Shown here one piece after another: positions 54,024-63,971 of a DNA stretch of 64,000 nt (the first letter of the stretch is position 1; each line of letters begins with the position of its first letter). Position numbers and translations under genes: made by a program. The DNA lies in assembly GCA_017991675.1 (NCBI GenBank), contig JAGOQB010000004.1, positions 186,001 through 250,000 on the forward strand, written 5' to 3'. The notes below the pieces were generated by a model. It saw nothing but the letters and a program-made list of their open reading frames with translations, did not search any database and had not been told where the DNA came from. Source of the DNA: Phenylobacterium sp. Its GTDB lineage: Bacteria > Pseudomonadota > Alphaproteobacteria > Caulobacterales > Caulobacteraceae.

Positions 54024-55031
54024 ATGGCCCGCTACGATTTCGCCTCCGACAACACCGCTCCCGCCGCGCCCGAAGCGATCGAGGCGCTGATCGCCGCCAA
54101 TAGCGGGTTCAGCTCGGGCTACGGAACCGACGCGGTCAGCGCGCGCGCCGCCGACGCCGTCCGCGCCCTGCTGGACGCCGACGCCGAGGTCCGCTTCGTC
54201 GCCTCCGGCACCGCCGCCAACGCCATCGCCCTGGCCGCGCTCTGCCGCCCGTTCGAGGCGGTGCTGGCCCACAGGCACGCCCACATCTGCACCGACGAGA
54301 CCGGCGCCCCGGGCTTCTTCGGCCAGGGCCTGGGACTGGTCGGCCTGCCCGGCGCCTCGGGCCGCATCGACCCGGCCGCGCTCGCCGCGCCGCTGGCCCA
54401 GCCCGATATGGCCCATCGCCAGTCCCCCGTCGCCCTGTCGCTGACCAACGCCACCGAATACGGCACGGTCTATTCGGTCGAGCAGGTCGCCGCCCTCACC
54501 GCCCCGGCCAAGGCGGAGGGCCTGGCGGTCCACCTCGACGGCGCGCGGCTGGCCAATGCCGCGGCCGCCGGATTCGACCTCAAGGCGATCGGTTCGCTGG
54601 GCGTCGACATCCTGGTGGTCGGCGGGACCAAGGCCGGCATGACCGCCACCGAGGCCGTGGTGATCTTCGACCGCGCGCTCGCCCGTCGCTTCGACGCCCG
54701 GTTGAAACAATCGGGCCAGTTGCCCTCCAAGGGCCGCTTCTACGCCGCCCCGTTCATCGGCATGCTGGAGAGCGGGGCCTTCGTCGCCCGCGCCGCCCAC
54801 GCCAACGCCATGGCCCGGCGGCTGGCCGAGCTGTCGCCCTTCCCGGTACGCCACCCGGTCGAGGCCAACGCCGTGTTCGTCGAGATGGACGATGCGACGC
54901 TTGGCCGCCTCCACGCCGCCGGCTGGTTCGCCTATCGGTTCCTCGACGGCTCGGTGCGCTTCATGTGCTCGTGGGCCGTCACCCCGGACAGCGTCGAGGA
55001 GCTCGGCGCCGCGCTCAAGGCCATCGCCTGA
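54024..55031 (+). CDS. ltaE: Low-specificity L-threonine aldolase
   Basis: 335 residues from ATG 54024, the first start with family homology (MARYDFASDNTAPAAPEAIEAL). PLP-binding Lys203 in VVGGTKAGMT, HLDGARLANA with the active-site Asp/Arg, and SGTAANAIAL. Fold type I. It cleaves L-threonine and allo-threonine to glycine and acetaldehyde. It is divergent from the hybrid kinase with a 96-bp gap; no operon partner is visible. The 305 bp after it contain only the duplicated leader of the next gene. Confidence 0.92.
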   Translation: MARYDFASDNTAPAAPEAIEALIAANSGFSSGYGTDAVSARAADAVRALLDADAEVRFVASGTAANAIALAALCRPFEAVLAHRHAHICTDETGAPGFFGQGLGLVGLPGASGRIDPAALAAPLAQPDMAHRQSPVALSLTNATEYGTVYSVEQVAALTAPAKAEGLAVHLDGARLANAAAAGFDLKAIGSLGVDILVVGGTKAGMTATEAVVIFDRALARRFDARLKQSGQLPSKGRFYAAPFIGMLESGAFVARAAHANAMARRLAELSPFPVRHPVEANAVFVEMDDATLGRLHAAGWFAYRFLDGSVRFMCSWAVTPDSVEELGAALKAIA

Positions 55032-55081
55032 CGTCCGACGCTCTGCGCCATCCGGCCAAGCTCGCCCCTAGCGTAACAAGT

Positions 55082-55259
55082 GTGTCGCAATCGCCGCATA
55101 CGCGAGCGATTTGATACGTTGAGATACGTAATATTACGAACCTGTGACTTTTCCGTTGCAGGCGAAACGATCGCATGGAAGCAGTTCGGCTCGCCGTTTT
55201 CGGAACGCAGAGTCGTCACAATCGCACCAGCGAGCGTAACAATCTGACGTTGAGATACG
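55082..55259 (+). promoter_or_regulatory. Duplicated upstream region of the large TonB receptor
   Basis: The 305-bp gap 55032-55336 has no gene. It holds two related blocks, 55082-55128 and 55212-55259, each passing through a CAATCGC, a CGAGCG and ending in the identical 13-mer ACGTTGAGATACG (55116-55128 and 55247-55259). Right after the first is the perfect palindrome CGTAATATTACG (55127-55138), and TTGATA...TAATAT could be a promoter. A regulator may bind both blocks. Confidence 0.5.
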
Positions 55260-55336
55260 GCCGAGTAACCGCGGCTCCGGCGACCCACCGGGGCCCTCTT
55301 CCTCATTCAGGCCGGGGGGCCAGATTGAAAGTTCCC

Positions 55337-58270
55337 ATGAAGAACGCGCTTCGAGCCGTACTGCTCGGCTCCGTCGCGGCGACCAGTTTCGCCGTGCCCG
55401 CTATTGCTTCCGCCCAGGAGCAAGTCGCCGTTGACGAGATCGTCGTCACCGGTTCGCGCATCCGCCGCGACACCTTCAACGCTCCGGTGCCGCTGGCCAC
55501 CATCGATTCCGAACAGATCGTCGCCTCCGGGTCCGTGTCGCTGGGCGACATGCTGATGGACCTGCCGATGATCAACGCGGCCAGCAACTCGCAGAACACC
55601 TCCTCGACCCTGTTCCTGGCCGGCCAGTCGCGCGCCGACATCCGCGGCCTGGGCCCGACGCGCACCCTGGTGCTGCAGGACGGCCGCCGCATCGTGTTCT
55701 CCGACGCCTCCTCGCCGGCCGTCGACATGAACCTGCTGCCGGCCATGATGGTCGAGCGCGTGGAAACCGTCGCCGGCGGCGCCTCGGCGGTCTACGGCTC
55801 GGAAGCCATCGCCGGCGTCGTCAACCTGATCATGAAGAAGGAATTCGACGGCCTGCAGATCGAGGGCCAGGTCGGCTCCTCGCAGGAAGGCGACGGCGAG
55901 ACCTTCCGCATCTCGGGCATGTACGGCACGAAGCTGCTGGACGACCGCCTGAACATCCTGGTCGGCGGCGAAGTCTCGCGCGAAGAGCCGATCTTCCAGC
56001 GCGACCGCGACTGGGGCTATCCGGGCATCCGCCGCAACACCCTGGCCAACCCGCAGACGGTGATCACGGCCAGCAAGTCGAACACCGCCCCGACCGCGAC
56101 CTTCCAGTTGCTGCCGGGCGCCGTGGGCGTGGCCCGCGCGGTCACCCTCGACTACCGCAACCCCTCGCAGGTCGTGCGCCTCAGCGCCCCCTGCTCAACG
56201 CCGTCCGTGCAGCCGACCTGCCAGGACGAGGCCCTGTTCTACTCGGCCTCGCTCAACGCCCTGCAGGCCAAGTCGCAGCGCGGCACCATCCGCGGCTACG
56301 CCGACTACCGTGTCGCCGACAACGTCAAGGCGTTCCTGGACGTCACCTACTCCAAGGTCGACGGCTACGGCTTCTTCCAGCCGGCCTTCTCCAACGCCCA
56401 GGGCGGCGGCACCATGCCGGTGTCCCTGAAGGGCGACAACGCCTTCCTGAACGGGGCCGGCGCCACCGCCGAGGCCCTGCGCGCCGAATGGCTCGCGGCC
56501 GGCAAGACCCTGACCTCGGGCTCCACGGCCCAGGTCGGCAAGTTCTGGACCGAGTTCGGCGGCCGTGACGTCAAGTCCGAGCGCGAGACCCTCCGCGTCG
56601 TCGCCGGCATGGAAGGCGACTTCGAGGCGCTCGAGCGCAAGTTCAACTGGGATTGGTACGCCCAGTTCGGCAAGACCACCGGCTCGACCTCCTCGTTCAA
56701 CCTCCCGAACGTCAAGCGCGTCCAGCAGGCCACCGACGCGGTCCTGGTCAACGGCCAGGTCGTCTGCCGCGACGTCGCCGCCCGCGCCGCCGGCTGCGTG
56801 CCGTGGGATCTGGTCAACGGCGCCAACCAGGCCGCCGTCGCCTGGACCAACGCCCGCTCGGTCACCGACCAGGAGGTCAAGCAGACCGTCGTCGCCGCCA
56901 ACATCGGCACGGACCTGTTCGAACTGCCGGCCGGCCCGGTGGGCTTCGCCATGGGCGCGGAGTACCGCAAGGAAGAGAGCTTCTTCGCCCAGGACGAACT
57001 GGGCGCCTCGGGCGCGCTGTTCTTCAACGCCATCGGCACCCGCGAAGGCGAGTACGACACCAAGGAAGCCTACGCCGAACTGCGCGTTCCGCTGCTGAAG
57101 GACCTGCCGTTCGCCCAGGAGCTGACCTTCGAGGCCGCCGGCCGCATCGCCGACTACTCGTCGATCGGCAAGACCGACCAGTACCAGGTCCGCCTGGAAT
57201 GGGCCCCGGTCGAGGACGTCCGCTTCCGCGCCTCGCAAGGCACCGCCGTGCGCGCGCCGAACATCGTCGAACTGTACTCGCCGCAGAGCCGCAACTTCAC
57301 CACCGTGGCCATCGACCCCTGCGACAAGGACAGCTACGCCGTCGCCAGCGCCGCCAACAAGGCCCTGCGCCTGGCCACCTGCTCGGCCGCGATCGCGAAC
57401 TACAACCCGGCGACCTTCGTCTCGAACTTCGGCACCGGCCGCCCGTCGCTGCCGCTGCTGCAAGGCGGCAACCCGGACCTCGGCCCGGAAACGGCGAACA
57501 CCTACAACCTCGGCGTCGTCGTCCAGCCGCGTTGGATTCCGCGCCTGCAGTTCTCGCTCGACTTCTTCAAGTACAACATCGCCGACCAGGTCGGGACCAT
57601 CCCGATCAACACCCTGCTGCAGGACCTCTGCTACCAGTCGACCGAGGCCTACGCCTCCAACCCGTTCTGCTCGCTGATCATTCGTGATCCGACCGGCGCG
57701 AACGGCGGCGCGGTCGCGGGCGGCGTGATCGAGGTCATCCAGACCAACCAGAACGTCGCCAAGGTGAAGGTCGAGGGCTACGACGCCTCGGTCCAGTACG
57801 GCCTCGACTTCGAGGAGATGTTCCAGAAGTCGTGGGGCCAGCTGCTGTTCCGCGTCGACGCCACCTGGATGTACCGCTGGGCCCAGCAGGGCCTGCCGGG
57901 CCAAGCCTACACCCAGTTCGCGAACACCATCACGAACGCCACTCCGGAGTGGAAGGGGCAAGCCAGCGTCCAGTGGAACTACAACGACCTGGCGTTGACC
58001 TGGACCACCCACTACATCGGCTCGATGGCCTCGACGACGGCCTTCACCCCGACGCAGCTGGAGCCGTACTACACCGGCGACTACTACAGCCACGACCTGC
58101 GCGCCTCGTACAAGGTCAACGAGCAGATCGCCGTGCGCGGCGGCATCGTCAACCTGACCGACGAAAACCCGCCCTACCTGCCGGAAACCTACACCGGCAC
58201 CGGCACCGGTTCGTCGAACTTCGACAACCGCGGGCGCTTCTTCTACGTCGGCGCCACCCTGCGCTACTAA
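55337..58270 (+). CDS. Large TonB-dependent receptor
   Basis: 977 residues from ATG 55337; a TTG at 55325 has the better G-rich Shine-Dalgarno. Signal peptide 1-27 (ending ASA). TonB box VDEIVVTGSRIRRD, a plug with GDMLMDLPMINAASNSQNTSSTLFLAGQSRADIRGLG and VERVETVAGGASAVYGSEAIAGVVN, then a long barrel ending VNLTDENPPYLPETY and RFFYVGATLRY. Receptors of this size and plug type in Caulobacter and Xanthomonas often take up oligosaccharides or peptides rather than iron. The substrate is unknown; no transporter or hydrolase is adjacent. It has its own strong terminator. Confidence 0.92.
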   Translation: MKNALRAVLLGSVAATSFAVPAIASAQEQVAVDEIVVTGSRIRRDTFNAPVPLATIDSEQIVASGSVSLGDMLMDLPMINAASNSQNTSSTLFLAGQSRADIRGLGPTRTLVLQDGRRIVFSDASSPAVDMNLLPAMMVERVETVAGGASAVYGSEAIAGVVNLIMKKEFDGLQIEGQVGSSQEGDGETFRISGMYGTKLLDDRLNILVGGEVSREEPIFQRDRDWGYPGIRRNTLANPQTVITASKSNTAPTATFQLLPGAVGVARAVTLDYRNPSQVVRLSAPCSTPSVQPTCQDEALFYSASLNALQAKSQRGTIRGYADYRVADNVKAFLDVTYSKVDGYGFFQPAFSNAQGGGTMPVSLKGDNAFLNGAGATAEALRAEWLAAGKTLTSGSTAQVGKFWTEFGGRDVKSERETLRVVAGMEGDFEALERKFNWDWYAQFGKTTGSTSSFNLPNVKRVQQATDAVLVNGQVVCRDVAARAAGCVPWDLVNGANQAAVAWTNARSVTDQEVKQTVVAANIGTDLFELPAGPVGFAMGAEYRKEESFFAQDELGASGALFFNAIGTREGEYDTKEAYAELRVPLLKDLPFAQELTFEAAGRIADYSSIGKTDQYQVRLEWAPVEDVRFRASQGTAVRAPNIVELYSPQSRNFTTVAIDPCDKDSYAVASAANKALRLATCSAAIANYNPATFVSNFGTGRPSLPLLQGGNPDLGPETANTYNLGVVVQPRWIPRLQFSLDFFKYNIADQVGTIPINTLLQDLCYQSTEAYASNPFCSLIIRDPTGANGGAVAGGVIEVIQTNQNVAKVKVEGYDASVQYGLDFEEMFQKSWGQLLFRVDATWMYRWAQQGLPGQAYTQFANTITNATPEWKGQASVQWNYNDLALTWTTHYIGSMASTTAFTPTQLEPYYTGDYYSHDLRASYKVNEQIAVRGGIVNLTDENPPYLPETYTGTGTGSSNFDNRGRFFYVGATLRY

Positions 58271-58328
58271 GAGAACCAGACGCCGCTCGCCCGCCCCACT
58301 GGGCGGGCGGCCGACGGTCCCAACAGAA

Positions 58329-58368
58329 AACCCGCCGGGGCTCACGCTCCGGCGGGTTCTTCTTTTTT
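58329..58368 (+). terminator. Intrinsic terminator of the large TonB receptor
   Basis: AACCCGCCGG (58329-58338) pairs with CCGGCGGGTT (58349-58358), 10 perfect pairs plus two more possible inside, then CTTCTTTTTT. A further GC stem (GCCCGCC...GGCGGGC, about 58289-58307) lies before it. Confidence 0.92.
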
Positions 58369-58411
58369 CGGCGCTTCCTCCCCCGTCTACGGGGAGGCTC
58401 CATGGTTCGTC

Positions 58412-58438
58412 ATGGCCGGGCCGGCAGGTCCCGGCCAT
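58412..58438. repeat. GC-rich hairpin repeat before the nitronate-monooxygenase-like gene
   Basis: ATGGCCGGG (58412-58420) and CCCGGCCAT (58430-58438), a 9-bp perfect inverted repeat, with a preceding CCCCGTCTACGGGG stem. It may be another degenerate REP-like element. The rest of 58271-58515 has no gene. Confidence 0.55.
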
Positions 58439-58515
58439 CCATAGACGCCGAGCCTTGCCGAAACGCGCAGCGCACCCCGGCACGCATGCGCGGCCGAGGA
58501 TGACGATCGCGGCTG

Positions 58516-59550
<1,035 letters not shown>

Positions 59551-59604
59551 CTACGACGCCGCGTCAGGCAAGCAGGTTTAGGTGACGCACACTCCCTCAT
59601 TGCG

Positions 59605-59763
59605 CCCTTCTCCCCTTGCGGGAGAAGGTGGCCCCGCGCAGCGGGGTCGGATGAGGGGTAAGCGGCGTCTCAAACGCCCCTGCTGCGGTGCTCGATTGCG
59701 GGAGGGGCCGCCCCCTCATCCGTCAGGCTTCGCCTGCCACCTTCTCCCGCAAGGGGAGAAGGA
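59605..59763. repeat. Palindromic intergenic repeat (family D)
   Basis: CCTTCTCCCCTTGCGGGAGAAGG at the left (about 59605) and the same stem at the right (59739-59763), with CCCCGCGCAGCGGGG and GCAGGCGAAGCCTGAC hairpins between. The two ends are inverted copies of each other, so the whole can fold as one long stem. Similar CTTCTCCC elements are frequent in alphaproteobacteria. Confidence 0.8.
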
Positions 59764-59780
59764 AGCCGGTGGGCTGACAC

Positions 59781-60743
59781 CTACTGCAGCCCCGAACGGC
59801 CGATGGCGTAGAAGCGGTCAGCGCGCTGCTTCTTCAGCTGCTCGGTGCTCAGGTCGGCGATCTTGGCCAGCTCGTCGGCGATCACCTCGCCGACCGCCGC
59901 GACCATCGCCTCCTTGTCGGAGTGCGCGCCGCCCGGCGGTTCCGGAATGATCCGGTCGACGATCTTCATGCCGATCAGGTCCTGGGCGGTGATCTTCATC
60001 GCCTTGGCCGCTTCCTCGGCGGTGCGCGCGCCGCGCCACAGGATCGAGTTGGCGCCCTCCGGCGGGATCACCGAATAGATCGCGTGCTCCAGGATCAGCA
60101 CCCGGTTGCCGCAGGCGATGCCCAGCGCTCCGCCCGAGCCGCCCTCGCCGGTGACGATGGCGATCATCGGCACCTCCAGCATCAGGCTCTTCTCGGTCGA
60201 GCGGGCGATGGCCTCGGCCACGCCGCGTTCTTCCGAGCCGACGCCCGGATAGGCCGCCGGCGTGTCGACGAAGCTGATCACCGGCAGGTTGAAGCGCTCG
60301 GCCAGTTCCATCAGGCGGATGGCCTTGCGATAGCCCTCGGGCCGCGCATAGCCGAAATTGTGCTTCACCCGGCTGACGGTGTCGCGGCCCTTCTCGTGGC
60401 CGATCACCACCACCGGCTGGCCGCGGAACCGGCCGAGGCCGCCGATCAGCGCCTGGTCGTCGGCGAACTTGCGGTCGCCGCGCAGCTCGACGAACTCGTC
60501 GATCAGGCCGCTCACATAGTCGATGAAGTGCGGCCGGTCCGGATGGCGCGCGACCTGGGTCTTCTGCCAGGCGTCGAGCTTCGAATAGGCTTGGCGGCGG
60601 ACTTCCTGGGCGCGGGCGCGCAGCGCCTCGATCTCGGCGTCCAGGGTTCCCGAGCCGGTCGTCTCCGACAGCTTGGACAGTTCCTCGATCTTCGCTTCGA
60701 GGTCGGCGATAGGGCGCTCGAACTCGAGATAGTGTGCGGCCAT
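59781..60743 (-). CDS. accA: Acetyl-CoA carboxylase carboxyltransferase subunit alpha
   Basis: 320 residues, complete. Helical N-terminus (YLEFERPIADLEAKIEEL), RHPDRPHFIDYVSGLIDEFVELRGDR, VIGHEKGRDT, and the crotonase-like core: NFGYARPEGYRKAIRLM, FVDTPAAYPGVGSEERG, GEGGSGGALGIACGNRVLILEHAIYSVIPPEG. It transfers carboxyl from biotin to acetyl-CoA to make malonyl-CoA, with AccD, in the cytoplasm. accD and the biotin subunits are not in this window. The gene is divergent from the glycine-zipper gene with a 170-bp gap. Confidence 0.97.
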   Translation of the reverse strand: MAAHYLEFERPIADLEAKIEELSKLSETTGSGTLDAEIEALRARAQEVRRQAYSKLDAWQKTQVARHPDRPHFIDYVSGLIDEFVELRGDRKFADDQALIGGLGRFRGQPVVVIGHEKGRDTVSRVKHNFGYARPEGYRKAIRLMELAERFNLPVISFVDTPAAYPGVGSEERGVAEAIARSTEKSLMLEVPMIAIVTGEGGSGGALGIACGNRVLILEHAIYSVIPPEGANSILWRGARTAEEAAKAMKITAQDLIGMKIVDRIIPEPPGGAHSDKEAMVAAVGEVIADELAKIADLSTEQLKKQRADRFYAIGRSGLQ

Positions 60744-60913
60744 TCGAGGAATCTTCTCTTTCCGTTTGCGGAAGCGGCGGAAACTAGGCTCGAAGCGCCC
60801 GCCTCACAACCCCGAGGAACAGCCATCAGGCGCCCTGCGTCAAGCCGCCAGCGCCCCGCCCCTGCAACTGGCCGGCCCGGCTCACGTTTTGTTGCGGATC
60901 AGGGAGTCCGCCG

Positions 60914-61576
60914 ATGCACCTCGCCAGAGCCGCCCTCGCCGCCGCCGCCGTCGCCATGACCGCGCCGCCGGCCCTCGCCCAATACCAGCCGCCAGCGCCG
61001 CCGGCGCAGGACGCACAGAGCCGCTATGAGGCCGACCGCGCCGCCTACGAACAACAGCAACGGGACTACGAGGCCGCCCGCGCTCGCTGGGAAAGCTCGC
61101 GCGAGCAGTACGACCGCCAGTACGGCTACGGCTCTAACGCCGGCGCCTACGGCCAGGACGCCTCGACCAACGCCTACATCAGCAACGACCCGTCCTGCAC
61201 CAACAGCAAGACCAACCGCTCAATCGGCGGGGCCCTGGTCGGCGCCCTGCTCGGCAGCGCGCTGGGCTCCAACGTCGCCGGCAGCGGCGTGCGGACCGAA
61301 GGCGCGGTGCTCGGCGCCCTGGTCGGCGGCGGCATCGGCCTCGGGGTCGGCCGCGCCTCGGCCAAGTGCGACGAGCGCGGCTATTACTACAGCTACGACC
61401 AGACCATCCCGTACCGGGAAAGCGACTACGACCGCTCACGCCAGTCGGGCCAGTACGGCTACAACGACTACGACCGCATGCAGTGCCGCCTGGCCCCCGC
61501 CCAGGTCTCGGGCAGCGAGCAGCGCTACGTCCGCGTCTGCCCCGACGGCGCGGGCCGCTACCGGATCACGAGCTGA
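60914..61576 (+). CDS. Exported glycine-zipper protein (17-kDa surface antigen-like)
   Basis: 220 residues. Signal peptide 1-22 (ending ALA), a Gln/Tyr/Arg-rich coiled segment (~35-85), then the glycine zipper GGALVGALLGSALGSNVAG, VLGALVGGGIGLGVGRA (~105-150) of the Rick_17kDa/OmpA-like linker family. The C-terminal part has four Cys including CDERGYYYSY and CRLAPAQV. Likely a periplasmic or outer-membrane protein in envelope stability; a lipobox is absent. The frame is complete with a normal start. A family C repeat follows. Confidence 0.8.
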   Translation: MHLARAALAAAAVAMTAPPALAQYQPPAPPAQDAQSRYEADRAAYEQQQRDYEAARARWESSREQYDRQYGYGSNAGAYGQDASTNAYISNDPSCTNSKTNRSIGGALVGALLGSALGSNVAGSGVRTEGAVLGALVGGGIGLGVGRASAKCDERGYYYSYDQTIPYRESDYDRSRQSGQYGYNDYDRMQCRLAPAQVSGSEQRYVRVCPDGAGRYRITS

Positions 61577-61578
61577 CA

Positions 61579-61681
61579 GTTCCTCCCCGCTGGGGGAGGT
61601 GGATCGATGCGCAGCATCGAGACGGAGGGGGACTGCTCTCCTGGCAGAAGAGTCAATGTCCTCCCCCAGCGGGGGAGCAAC
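61579..61681. repeat. Palindromic intergenic repeat (family C, copy 4)
   Basis: TTCCTCCCCGCTGGGGGAGG at the left, ATCGATGCGCAGCATCGAGA in the middle, and CTCCCCCAGCGGGGGAGCAA at the right. The middle hairpin is the inverse of that in copy 1 (18220-18240). It lies between convergent genes. Confidence 0.85.
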
Positions 61682-61687
61682 CAAGTG

Positions 61688-62596
61688 CTACTTCTTCGCC
61701 AGCGGGTGCTTGCTCGCCACCACTTCGCGCAGCCGCTCGCCGGCGACGTGGGTGTAGATCTGGGTGGTGGCGATGTCGGCGTGGCCGAGCAGCTTCTGCA
61801 CCACCCGCAGGTCCGCCCCGCCCTCCAGCAGATGGGTCGCGAAGGCGTGGCGCAGCACGTGCGGGCTGACCCGGGCCGGGTCGATCCCGGCGTCGGCCGC
61901 CGCCTCGTCCAGCAGCTGGGCGAACCGCCGCGGCGTCAGCCGCCCGGCCTTGCTGCGCGAGGGGAACAGCCACGGATTGGCGCCGTCGCCCTTCGGCAGA
62001 AAGCCCTTGCGGACTTCCAGATAGGCCTTCACCGCCGCCCGCGCGGCGTCGTTCAACGGCGCCAGCCGCTCCTTGCCGCCCTTGCCCTTGACGATCAGAT
62101 AGGCCGGATCGCGCGCCAGCACCGCCAGCGGCAGCGCCGTCAGCTCCGAGATCCGCAAGCCGGAGGCGTAGGCCAGCTCGACCATGCAGGCCAGCCGCAG
62201 CCCCTGCGCCCCGTCCCGCGCCCCGGCCGCGGCGATGATCGCATCGACCTCCGCCCGGCTCAGCACCTTGGGCAGCGGCCGGCCCTTCTTGGGCGCGTCG
62301 ACCCGCCGCGAGGGGTCATCGCTGCGCCAGCCCTCGCCCAGCACGAAGCGGTAGAACTGCCGCACCGCCGAACGCCGCCGCGCCGCCGTCGCCGGCGACA
62401 GGCCCCGGTCGCTGAGCGCGGCGAAATAGGCCTCGATCTGTTCAGGCCCAGCGGTGCTCAGGTCCGCGCCGCGCCCTTTCAGGAACGCCTGGGCGTCGGC
62501 CAGGTCCTTGCCATAGGCGGTCAGGGTGTTCCTGGCGCTGGCCCGCTCGCCGGCCATCATCTCCAGGAAGGCTTCGATCCAGTCCGCGCCGCTCAT
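61688..62596 (-). CDS. xerD: Site-specific tyrosine recombinase XerD
   Basis: 302 residues. N-terminal SAM-like core-binding domain (WIEAFLEMMAGERASARNTLTAYGKDLADAQAFL), then the catalytic domain with Arg148 (SGLRISEL), Lys172 (KGKGGKER), His246 and Arg249 (HVLRHAFATH), His272 (LLGHADI) and Tyr281 (TTQIYTHV). All tyrosine-recombinase residues are present. With XerC it resolves chromosome dimers at dif with FtsK. No att site or phage gene adjoins it, so it is the housekeeping enzyme. It overlaps the upstream gene by four bases (62593-62596). Confidence 0.95.
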   Translation of the reverse strand: MSGADWIEAFLEMMAGERASARNTLTAYGKDLADAQAFLKGRGADLSTAGPEQIEAYFAALSDRGLSPATAARRRSAVRQFYRFVLGEGWRSDDPSRRVDAPKKGRPLPKVLSRAEVDAIIAAAGARDGAQGLRLACMVELAYASGLRISELTALPLAVLARDPAYLIVKGKGGKERLAPLNDAARAAVKAYLEVRKGFLPKGDGANPWLFPSRSKAGRLTPRRFAQLLDEAAADAGIDPARVSPHVLRHAFATHLLEGGADLRVVQKLLGHADIATTQIYTHVAGERLREVVASKHPLAKK

Positions 62597-63903
62597 CGTT
62601 GCGCCAGCAGACCTTCGACCGCGAAGGCGCGCGCCTCAGGCTCCAGCCCGGCCAGCCGCAGCGCCCGCACGATCCGCGCCCGGTCGCCGGTCGCAGGGCC
62701 CGCAGGCCCCGCCTCGGCGCTGATCCACAGCGCCAGCAGCGCGGTTTCCCCCATCAGCTTGGCCTCCCCGGCCAGGTCCAGCGCCAGGCCGCGCGCCACG
62801 CTCGCCTTGCAGGCCTCGGCCCCGACGAACTTGGCGAACTCGCCGCGGGCCTGCGGCGTCATCGGCGCGCCCAGCGCCGCCAGCAGGATCGCCGCGTTCT
62901 GCATCTTGCCGCGGGTCTTGGCGCCTTCGACCGCGCCGCGTTCGACCAGCCGGTCCAGGGTCGGCCCGTCCGGCTTGCCGCTCGCCGCCGCGATCAGCGC
63001 GTCCAGCAGCGCCAGCTCGTTGACCGGCGTGGCGTCCGCCGTCAGTCCGGCCCGCAGGCTCTGCGCGCCCGCCAGGTCGCCCGCGGCCGCCGCCGCCATC
63101 GCCGCCTTCAGCGGCCCCGGCCCGGCCTCGATGCTCCAGCTCGCCGGCCCCGGCTTGTCCGCCGCCAGCGCCGCGGCCACCGCCGGCGCCGGGCTCGCAG
63201 CCGCCAGGTCCAGCCCCAGGCTGCGCGACAGCGCATAGTCCAGTCCGCCCCGCAGCGAGGCCGCGCCCGGATCGCCGGCCCCGGCCAGCTTGGCGCCCAT
63301 CAGCCGCCCGAAGATCGCGTCCCGCGCCACCCCCTGCGCCAGGTCGAAGGTCAGCCGCGCCGCCCCCGCCTGTCCGCCCTGCGCCTGGCAATAGGCCCGC
63401 AGCCGCAGCCAGTAGATCTCCTCGCGGCCGCTCGCCAGGCCCTCGGCGATGTCGCAGGCTCGCGCGTCCTGCCCGGCCAGCAGCGCCGCCTCGGCGCCGG
63501 CCTGCGCCAGCACCGGATTGCGCTCCAGGCCCGAGGTCCGCGACAGGATCGCGCCGGCGTCCTTCACCCCGCCCTGGGCGATCAGCGCGGCGATCCGCGC
63601 CCCGGCCAGTTCACGGTCCTGTCCTGCGCCCTCCGGGCCGTTCGCCCCGGTCGCCAGCACCCTTCGGGCCAGCGCCGCGGCGGCCGGCGACAGCGGCCTG
63701 GCCGCCAGCAGCGGCAGCACCGTCCGCGCCGTCTCCACCGAGGCTCCGCGCCAGAGGTCCGGCGGCAGGCCGGTGTCGCGTGCGCCGTTGGCGAAGGCGT
63801 CGGGCGCGGCCAGGGGCGTGACGTCGACGGCGGGCTGAGCGAGGGCGGGAGCGGCGCCGATCAGCAGGGCGCCGAGCGTCATGACGGTAAGCGTGCGGCT
63901 CAT
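62593..63903 (-). CDS. Exported Ala-rich helical protein of unknown function
   Basis: 436 residues from ATG 63903; ATG 63912 and a GTG at 63945 are alternatives. Signal peptide 1-22 (ending ALA). The mature chain is Ala/Leu/Gly rich and almost fully helical, in repeated blocks (AGARIAALIAQGGVKDAG, AGAEAALLAGQDARACDIAEGLASG, RLRAYCQAQGGQAGAA), as in TPR/HEAT-like scaffolds. No enzyme motif. Its stop overlaps xerD's start by four bases, so the two are coupled. I cannot name a family. Confidence 0.75.
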   Translation of the reverse strand: MSRTLTVMTLGALLIGAAPALAQPAVDVTPLAAPDAFANGARDTGLPPDLWRGASVETARTVLPLLAARPLSPAAAALARRVLATGANGPEGAGQDRELAGARIAALIAQGGVKDAGAILSRTSGLERNPVLAQAGAEAALLAGQDARACDIAEGLASGREEIYWLRLRAYCQAQGGQAGAARLTFDLAQGVARDAIFGRLMGAKLAGAGDPGAASLRGGLDYALSRSLGLDLAAASPAPAVAAALAADKPGPASWSIEAGPGPLKAAMAAAAAGDLAGAQSLRAGLTADATPVNELALLDALIAAASGKPDGPTLDRLVERGAVEGAKTRGKMQNAAILLAALGAPMTPQARGEFAKFVGAEACKASVARGLALDLAGEAKLMGETALLALWISAEAGPAGPATGDRARIVRALRLAGLEPEARAFAVEGLLAQR

Positions 63904-63971
63904 CCCCACCTTCATGGCAGTACGGTCAACTTGGCGTCGAGGCACATGCTCGTGTAAGACCCTCCCCGTTC

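Noticed and set aside
61688-62596. XerD as an integrase of a genomic island
   Set aside because: Full XerD length and sequence, no tRNA, att duplication or phage genes nearby, and coupling to a conserved-looking gene.
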